DNA of 64,000 nt, from positions 30,613-94,612 of the forward strand of contig JAFGDP010000149.1 in assembly GCA_016932075.1 (NCBI GenBank), in the 5' to 3' direction. The position numbers were made by a program, and so were the translations under genes. Positions within the stretch are counted from its first letter, which is position 1; the number at the start of each line of letters is the position of its first letter. The notes beneath the pieces are model-generated. The model did not search any database and was not told where the DNA came from. It saw only the letters and a list, made by a program, of their open reading frames with translations. This document shows positions 59,901-64,000 of this stretch, one piece after another. Source of the DNA: Chitinispirillaceae bacterium (GTDB lineage: Bacteria; Fibrobacterota; Chitinivibrionia; Chitinivibrionales; Chitinispirillaceae).

Positions 59901-62105
59901 CGGGTAACAGATAACCGAGACATTCTGCCGCTGCGTCTCATAGGCGAGCTTGATCCAGTACTGGGAGCGGGAAGTACGGGCGATCTGGACTTCGTCGAGG
60001 TCGCCAAGGAAATGCCTGCCGTTGTAGTCGCCGTACTGGCGTCCGATGGTGCCATAGTTCCCGCTTGCTGTAATGGAAACCGAACTTGCCGTTTCAGTCT
60101 GCTGCACGCCATCAACGTAGAGGTTCATAGTTCCGGATGCCATTGTTCCCGCGATGTGGTGCCAGTTGTTGTCGGTTACCACGGCGTTGCTGTTAATGAC
60201 CGTGCCGGAATTGTTCGCGGCAACCATGAATCGTAAGCGCTGGTCTGAGTATCGTACAAGGGTATAGCCGTTATAGGTTGGGCTGGTGCCGGATATTTTT
60301 CCTGCAAAACCATAGTAACCGGTAGCGCCGCTGCTGGTACCGTTGCTCATTCTAAACCAGCAGCTGATAGTCATATCCCCGGTATTATCGAGGCTAGTGC
60401 TGTTAGGTAGCTGAGCATAGTCCCCGCTTTGATTATCACCCGCAGGCCCGTCAAAATTCAATCCCCTGCCGATGATCCCGTTTATCAAGTCATCACTCGC
60501 CAAACTGTTCTGCGGCGATCCATGGTTGGCATTTGCTGTCCGGTCAAGAATTGTGTTGGTGCCTCCGGGACTCTCTGCAAGGTGCCAGGCGCCCTGATAC
60601 CCGGCTGCCGCGTCAAACACGGCCTGTCCATTGGACCTGCTCGCCGCATCGCTCTTGCCCCAGTGTATGGTGATATACTGGTTGGCACTCTGACCAAGGA
60701 CCGTGTCCATGCGGACCCAGATAACAGCAGTATCATTGTTGGAGGCTCCGTCCACCCAGCGCTCGATCTCATACGGAAGGTGTGTACCGTTTGCTTTGGA
60801 GAAACGGATGTCCGCGCCGCCTGAAAGCGTCTGACTGAAAGAAGCAAAATTAGAGGGATTCAAACGGATAAGGAGAGGGAAATTGTATACGTTGGATGGA
60901 ATTTCCACTCCGGAACTGGAAGTATTGATATAAATCCTCTGATTGTACGGCCAGTCCGCATAGTTTTCATTGTCCGTGATGATCGGCGTATAGGTCAGGA
61001 CCGATGCTCCGGGTTTCTGGGTTTCGTAGCATAATTTGAGATAGCTTGCACTGCGTACCGCCTTATCGATACGCACTTCGTCGAGGCAGCCGCCAAGGTC
61101 GTAATTGTTATTGTTCAAACCGCCATGACCGAAATAGGTATTGCCGGCCCCATTATTCCATGTCAGAATACCAGTATTCGTTCTTGTCGCCACCTGGGTG
61201 CCATTGAGATAAACGGTCTGTGTCATGTTTTCGCTAGCATAATTGAATGTGGCGGCAACATATTTCCAGCCCTGCTTGAGCATGTTGGTCGTGCTTCCCG
61301 GTTGTACCGCTGCATACCAGTTTGCGCTGGTATAACTCACGAGTGAATCCCTTGTCGCAGGCGGACCATCTCCCTTATCAACGAGCGCAACATCGTTGCC
61401 GATGGCTATTAGGGTGCTGAATTTATCAGTACCGGCGGCCGGGTCGAGCGAATCCACTTTCACCCAGCATGAAAAGGTTATCTGGGTGGGATTGCTCATC
61501 AAGCCATTTACGTAAACATATTCCGGCGTTACCGGATTGAGTTTGCGCGCCCTGCCGATGATTCCGACCGTATCACTGGTCCCTACAAAGGAAGCATTGT
61601 AACCGTTGGTCGCATCATTGGCGTTATAGTGGAGATGCCATACCCCGCCAAATCCTGCAGCAGCGGGATTAAAGACCTGATTGCCGTTTGATTGGGTACC
61701 GTTGCTGCTTCCATAGTGCAGGACGATGTATTGGGTGGCGTTATTCTGATACACCGTGTTTACCCGCACCCAGATATGCGCTTCAGTTCCTGACCAGTAT
61801 TCGATTTCGTAAGGGAGATGATTTCCGTAATTAGCCTCGGAAAAACGTATATCAGCCCCGCCGTGGTCATTCATCCCTGCAAATGCGGAAGGATTGATCC
61901 GCACCAGCACGGGAAAGTTGGCCACGTCCTGGGTAAGACCAAGCCCTGTGGTATTAATCGTGACTTTTAAATGGTTTGTCCAGGAACTATAATCCTCTGC
62001 GGCCTGTGCCTTATCAGGAGCAAAAAAGCAGACTATCCCGATAAAAAACGGAAAAATGGCTTTTTTCGCGAAAATACCGGAAAAGGCATTGGTGCGGAAA
62101 GACAT
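53922..62105 (-). CDS. giant secreted protein: DUF2341-LamG repeats, eight Ig-like domains, PKD, FlgD-like tail
   Basis: A 2,727-aa exported protein. Signal peptide 1-~35 (KAIFPFFIGIVCFFAPDKAQA). Then two DUF2341 + LamG modules (about 40-370 and 380-740; FPVLVRINPSAF … VWHLHYNANDATNG, and FPLLIRLNPSNF … LYVDGVQQTETAS). Eight Ig-like repeats of ~90 aa follow (each with a 'xGDxAxFSVxAxGxxLxYQWQRxxxG' pattern and an 'RCVVSGxCGS…LxVC' cysteine triplet). A PKD domain (VWSFGDGTVDSATTPENKVH) comes next, then fibronectin-type stretches and a ~900-aa C-terminal region. It ends in a FlgD-Ig/sorting domain (FGAPYPNPLRGFVHLRYSLP, LAAGLYVIKMTAYD). Likely a surface protein binding carbohydrate or other cells. 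Confidence 0.9.
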   Translation of the reverse strand: MSFRTNAFSGIFAKKAIFPFFIGIVCFFAPDKAQAAEDYSSWTNHLKVTINTTGLGLTQDVANFPVLVRINPSAFAGMNDHGGADIRFSEANYGNHLPYEIEYWSGTEAHIWVRVNTVYQNNATQYIVLHYGSSNGTQSNGNQVFNPAAAGFGGVWHLHYNANDATNGYNASFVGTSDTVGIIGRARKLNPVTPEYVYVNGLMSNPTQITFSCWVKVDSLDPAAGTDKFSTLIAIGNDVALVDKGDGPPATRDSLVSYTSANWYAAVQPGSTTNMLKQGWKYVAATFNYASENMTQTVYLNGTQVATRTNTGILTWNNGAGNTYFGHGGLNNNNYDLGGCLDEVRIDKAVRSASYLKLCYETQKPGASVLTYTPIITDNENYADWPYNQRIYINTSSSGVEIPSNVYNFPLLIRLNPSNFASFSQTLSGGADIRFSKANGTHLPYEIERWVDGASNNDTAVIWVRMDTVLGQSANQYITIHWGKSDAASRSNGQAVFDAAAGYQGAWHLAESPGGTNTILDRTANANHGSPQNSLASDDLINGIIGRGLNFDGPAGDNQSGDYAQLPNSTSLDNTGDMTISCWFRMSNGTSSGATGYYGFAGKISGTSPTYNGYTLVRYSDQRLRFMVAANNSGTVINSNAVVTDNNWHHIAGTMASGTMNLYVDGVQQTETASSVSITASGNYGTIGRQYGDYNGRHFLGDLDEVQIARTSRSQYWIKLAYETQRQNVSVICYPATISAHPQNAQVDLGDSASFSVTALGNNISYQWQRRPGGSSTWSNVTTGTGQTAATYKFRTAETDTNSSYRCIVSSCFTSDTSTAAVLTVCIPLVITTQPQPATITVGDTATFSVAATGKDLTWQWQRSTGGGAWGNVTIGVGATAATYKFRTDSSDTNRRFRCVLTGICGSRDTTQAAALTLCYLVIIRTQPANQSVTAGQDASFSVVAGGKELSYQWQRRDFGSSSWLNVSGANAANYSFTTLTPAVDSSRAPDSGASFRCVISSPCGSATSSAAQLSVCAPPVIRTQPRDTNAQVGTEATFRVVAVGTGLAYQWQRTSDGGTTWSNITGATSSVYTFTTAASDTGSQVQFRCVVSGTCGSVNSTIARIGVCFPPQITDHPDTVNVTSGQQATFTVAASGTGLTYYWQRQNRGASTWDSIKTPTPAIAATYAFNVASADSGALFRCLVGGTCGSAVSNPALLRVCTPVDTAGGPRDTTIRGGDTARFSITVTGTAPTFQWQRSRDNGTSWLDISGATSSRLLFVSDTADTQTLYRCVVGGQCGNVTSRGARLTLCYDPVITQHPADAINIAPDQQVTFSVRAGALPVSYQWEKSIDGGASFAAIDGATGSDFSLIAQPSDNESKFRCRVSSRCDSVVYSNTATLTVCAQPVVVQNPSDRSVIEGQVASFSIQATGTNLSYQWIRRLGGSYVWDTISGAIDTFYSITTVTSDNSSQFRCVVNGSCGTCTSSVAILTVYQKARAYFRMSDSIGPVPFEVRFTDSSSGTISSWVWSFGDGTVDSATTPENKVHIYDSAAVYTVRLTVSGPGGIDSMTRTVTAYPPTGNPIVIAGRYLRPDAAELVLRNYGGLRSEFPPPFVSAIRLWNRVNALPADTATAAILKTYDLAALKARGSEYRDTATVTALAPPDSTYGFMTQIVWNDGRTSPFAALNGFLVLMRDTVKPVNNLVLAGRYAPRDTVFFTIDSTQTIDTAKADSMALWFGLGSDSTPNFTTRTNVTWWPAGAVLGGSSNGRFTHVVKSDQFNTDRKTLYCAVMLLGKNKQRSLLKTARFTIGRVRPANPVVLHALALNANSIRLSWNTLDPDSVQQVRIYYRTGNALPLEYDFSAVSPKDSVFPAPAVSDTADTVYRLNETTRYYFAAQIYFDGMWSRVTQISSATDSTGEADSSTIINSVTITGLAFDTTTNRVRINWEVDTVVGSNLQVGISYAVDQAPPQDTAIDQVVEVVAAGDSAEIDMGEALLFDTTFTFYLWLKKTGEKWARPTDKSTDTLHIPPFVWQAVRYSVRYLEDDTTRWVNGRIRFATNKVLSQNEARNYVGKIHRFDADSAALHGFVVVGQSFLFTEKESSVPIEIGLKCYNLPSAFALSDVRMYRWNGTYWMVDRSTAFDTAASIVHIRTNELDEPFAAMVDTLQPAVTVCNQKKEVLERGEEVSDTIAVSDNIGNCLWSFRCIEGDKSIASSDTSQQQTMSAGRDTARVVISGTLVSEENGVRALFIASDDRFSDTTILSRRVIRERSDVLPITREMHWTPLRVTAELDSPGVGRLWRMVDTASSNPKYDKVKVRLFRWYPYSGNRDEDKKWVEYGSGRDSIFAFYAGRLFWVKLREGATFDWGRGLTMPLHDTVTIALNGGGWTDFALPYRFNMRVGDIIAATRRNVDYADSLQFYRWDTSGSTYKCTPFYLKEMAADGLDNPAAELSSRDLAGYTVYNPHSEAITLRVPPVPVAMSTITGTPKQAHERGWMIKLVPHEEDGSRLNPVYCGCMQDKAPGVRYFPQPPSFSDLGAGVYDEKSGRIYGHKVQHGMSDGGCAYLLVFTNRTEAPRTIRCFLDRGAGFPSDRGTAIYDPVTGTIESGDATEFLVPVAGQGQEYRWLFAGTAAFISSAARKWNAGVLGFGAPYPNPLRGFVHLRYSLPFGSVSRVDFMAVDIRGRIVWQKTIPEKSVIGGNRECLWNGTTTRGTRLAAGLYVIKMTAYDLKHKSVGSFEQRITVLR

Positions 62106-62509
62106 GATAACGTTAACCCTCTGATTGAAACAGCAGCCCCTTCTTTATTATATAGCAAATAGTATTGTAATTAAATATAGTTTTAAATATAAGCATGAAC
62201 AAAGATATTCATCGATTTTAGATGTCCAGGAAAAAAAAGCCGCTGGTATGTATTTCCGTGAATTTCTGCCCTTTTTACCCGGCGCCGCCCTTTTATTTAT
62301 TAGTGTTGCGTCTGGGGGCTATGGGTCGGTAAAAAACTGAAGCGGACCCTTCACGTTGATGGCTTCCTCCCCAATCCGCCTGTTCAAGCGTCGATGTCCC
62401 ACAAAAATGGAAATCCCAATTTTCATATTGACGTTGTACGCGCATAAACCCATGATATAAGGTACCACTGAATCCTTGACAGGTTCCCATGGCATAGCGA
62501 AGCAGAACA
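62106..62509. other. intergenic region between the giant protein and the DNRLRE-like gene
   Basis: About 400 bases, AT-rich near 62150-62215 and 62280-62310. Two overlapping minus-strand frames (62293-62577 and 62319-62525) exist, but neither has a Shine-Dalgarno or recognisable domain, so I call no gene. It should contain divergent promoters; I found none that I trust. Confidence 0.35.
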
Positions 62510-63250
62510 ATGGGAAAGCCATCAATTCTCATACTTCTTTTCATAACAGCGGCACTTGCCGGGCCATCGTCCCGCATGGTAACCCCGGTCTATCCTTCAA
62601 GTGACGGATGCATCGCGAAAAAAAAGGTATTCGTAAAACAGAAAGAGCTCCGTGTGCGCGGAGACCGGGGCATGATGAGCTGGGTATGCTTTGACCTGCG
62701 CGGGTATACGTTCAAACGGTCCCGGACCTGCATGCTGTCGCTCTATATCTCCACGGTTAAAGGAACCGGGGTATGCGATATCCATCCCCTTACCAGGATG
62801 GTCACCGCCTCCCCACGCAGGATAACGCGGGCTTCGGTCAGGTACGACGACATGCCGCTCGTGTCGGTGGTGCTGGACAGCTCCTATGCGGGACAGATGC
62901 TTTTTGTCAATATCACCGAACTGGCAAAATCCGGCTCGTTTGACGGGGTCGTACTGCAGACGAGAAACGGGCTCTCGGCAACATTCAGTTCATGCGAAGG
63001 CGCTCTCCCACCGGCCATTCTCTGCACGCATGATCTTGAAAGCCGCGCCTCAGTGAGCTGGTTCAACGGTCCCGGGCCGCCCGACCCCTCCACGGGAAAA
63101 ACCGGGGATTTCTTCATCCGGACCGCGAACGGAACCGTGTATTACAGGGCGGGCGAATCGTGGGACCCGGTATGCTGCATCAGCATCCCGGTCAATAAAA
63201 AGAACCGCCGGGCGGCAACCTCCCGTTCCACGGGCATGGCGCGCAGATAA
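62510..63250 (+). CDS. secreted DNRLRE/CBM96-like protein
   Basis: A 246-aa exported protein: signal peptide 1-17 (ILILLFITAALAG), then a beta-sandwich pattern of the DNRLRE type (VFVKQKELRVRGDRGMMSWV, CFDLRGYTFKRSRTCMLSLY, ASVRYDDMPLVSVVLDSSYA, MLFVNITELAKSGSFDGVVL, LSATFSSCEGALPPAILC). Such domains sit next to adhesion or carbohydrate-binding modules. Near the end is a short collagen-like segment (GPGPPDPSTGKTGDFFI) followed by VYYRAGESWDPV. The Shine-Dalgarno is weak, so the start is less certain than the body. Confidence 0.72.
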   Translation: MGKPSILILLFITAALAGPSSRMVTPVYPSSDGCIAKKKVFVKQKELRVRGDRGMMSWVCFDLRGYTFKRSRTCMLSLYISTVKGTGVCDIHPLTRMVTASPRRITRASVRYDDMPLVSVVLDSSYAGQMLFVNITELAKSGSFDGVVLQTRNGLSATFSSCEGALPPAILCTHDLESRASVSWFNGPGPPDPSTGKTGDFFIRTANGTVYYRAGESWDPVCCISIPVNKKNRRAATSRSTGMARR

Positions 63251-63315
63251 AGGTCGTTGTCTATTTCTGGGTCATCGTGCCGATTATTGTGCCCTTATAC
63301 AAGGCAAACGGCATG

Positions 63316-63349
63316 AAAAAACCCTGATCTGCCTGTAGACGGATCAGGG
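63316..63349 (-). terminator. terminator of the OmpA-family gene
   Basis: Minus strand: CCCTGATC (63349-63342) pairs with GATCAGGG (63329-63322), followed by TTTTTT (63321-63316). Flanking GCAAACG/CGTTTGC (63304-63310 and 63350-63356) can extend the fold. Confidence 0.8.
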
Positions 63350-63391
63350 CGTTTGCATGGGCTGCGGCCGATACGTTGACGCGCACGCCTA

Positions 63392-64000
63392 TTATATGTC
63401 CTCTTCCTGCTTCTTTTCCTGAACGATGAGATCGACGCGCCGGTTTTTCTGGCGGCCTTCCTTGGTGCTGTTATCGGCGATCGGGTTCCTCAGGCCATAC
63501 CCGACGGCAGTCAAGCGTTCTGCGTCCACCCCCTGTTCGATCAGGAAATTCATGACGTTCTCGGCGCGCGCCTCGGAGAGCTTCTGATTGTACTCCTCTG
63601 TCCCGGTATTGTCGGTATGGCCCTCGATGACGACCTTGGAGTTTTTAAACACGATCAGAATGCCCGCGATCTTGGCAAGACTTGTCTTGAGGTCGGTGGT
63701 GAGGTTCGCCTTGTTGGTTTCGAAGAGGATGTCGGACATGGAGATGATCGTGCCGCGCGCATCCGTGGTGACCTGGATCAGTGCGCTACGGAGCTCTGAA
63801 AATTTCTTTTCCGCCTCGGCCCGGAGCTGCGCGGCCTTGCGCCGCTCTTCGTCAAGTTTGCGCTGCTTGTCGTCAAGCTCGGACCTGAGTTTGGAGGCGC
63901 GGCTCTGCTCGAAATCGCTGATTTCGTCATACACGGCGCCGAGTTCCCGGGCCACTGCCCTGCGTTTCGCGCCGATCGAGTCGATCTGCATTCGGCCGGC
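63392..64000 (-). CDS. OmpA-family protein (C-terminal part, runs off the right edge)
   Basis: At least 199 residues are visible, and the frame continues upstream past base 64000 (A-G-R before the Met at 63991), so the start is unknown. A coiled coil (SKLRSELDDKQRKLDEERRK … AQLRAEAEKKFSELRSALIQ) precedes an OmpA_C peptidoglycan-binding domain: DILFETNKANLTTDLKTSLA, VVIEGHTDNTGTEEYNQKLS, RAENVMNFLIEQGV and a C-terminal NRRVDLIV. The conserved D (GHTDNTG) and R (NRRVD) that bind DAP are present. It would anchor the outer membrane or an envelope complex to peptidoglycan. Confidence 0.9.
   Translation of the reverse strand, partial: AGRMQIDSIGAKRRAVARELGAVYDEISDFEQSRASKLRSELDDKQRKLDEERRKAAQLRAEAEKKFSELRSALIQVTTDARGTIISMSDILFETNKANLTTDLKTSLAKIAGILIVFKNSKVVIEGHTDNTGTEEYNQKLSEARAENVMNFLIEQGVDAERLTAVGYGLRNPIADNSTKEGRQKNRRVDLIVQEKKQEEDI

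Noticed and set aside
62293..62577. 94-aa and 68-aa minus ORFs before the DNRLRE-like gene
   Set aside because: No Shine-Dalgarno or family pattern, and they overlap the start of the better-supported plus-strand gene.

Overview
The window reads as a chromosomal segment of a flagellated, Gram-negative (diderm) bacterium with moderate GC content. I infer a member of the FCB group, most plausibly Fibrobacterota (Chitinispirillia-like). The reasons are large secreted proteins ending in FlgD-like or 'GKIIAS…VPKG' sorting-type tails, DUF2341/LamG and Ig-repeat surface proteins, an archaeal/Bacteroidota-type GlmM, a meso-DAP-type MurE, an FtsI with a PASTA domain, and the flagellin-FliW-CsrA module. 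No rRNA or conserved phylogenetic marker was available, so this placement is tentative.

Layout. (1) 1-11,210, minus strand: a tightly overlapping division and cell-wall (dcw) operon, mraZ-rsmH-ftsL-ftsI-(72-aa ORF)-murE-murF-murD-ftsW-murC-ftsQ. It is driven by a consensus promoter followed by four MraZ boxes at exact 10-bp spacing. mraY and murG are both missing from their usual places. (2) 11,500-25,500: glmM, secreted proteins of unknown role, a GT9/methyltransferase/AbiEii-like operon, a DUF362 ferredoxin-like protein, a ParA-like ATPase with a small membrane partner, and a three-gene sugar-phosphate operon (LsrF-like thiolase, ribulose-phosphate-epimerase-like, fused class II aldolase/SDR). 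(3) 25,500-31,300: PilZ protein, tRNA-Gln, tRNA-Glu, a polyprenyl-phosphate sugar transferase with twin palindromic operators at its promoter, then a four-gene signalling operon (response regulator, 111-aa protein, multi-TM histidine kinase, isoprenyl-synthase-like protein) that resembles ComQXPA in gene content. A complete 22-codon gene for a lysine-rich, histone-H1-tail-like peptide follows. (4) 31,700-36,900: a decayed tail-fibre-like gene, a methyltransferase, and two tandem secreted VWA proteins. (5) 37,200-43,600: a flagellar cluster under a sigma-54 promoter, flgJ(SLT)-flgN-flgK-flgL-flagellin-fliW-csrA. (6) 43,600-53,700: pdxA, a secreted protein, a DUF4160/DUF2442 pair, a 21-bp repeat tract, a cyclophilin-FKBP fusion lipoprotein, a degenerate GGDEF protein, a STAS protein, a BamE-like lipoprotein, cvpA and a prepilin peptidase. 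(7) 53,900-64,000: a 2,727-aa secreted multidomain protein with eight Ig-like repeats, a DNRLRE-like secreted protein, and the C-terminal part of an OmpA-family protein.

How it fits together. The left third builds and divides the cell wall under MraZ autoregulation. The flagellar block makes rod-cap/muramidase, hook-associated proteins and filament, with the FliW/CsrA switch tuning flagellin translation. The 27.8-31.0 kb block looks like a sensory system placed next to, and possibly controlling, an exopolysaccharide-priming transferase. This block and the mini-H1 gene are the most unusual content of the window.
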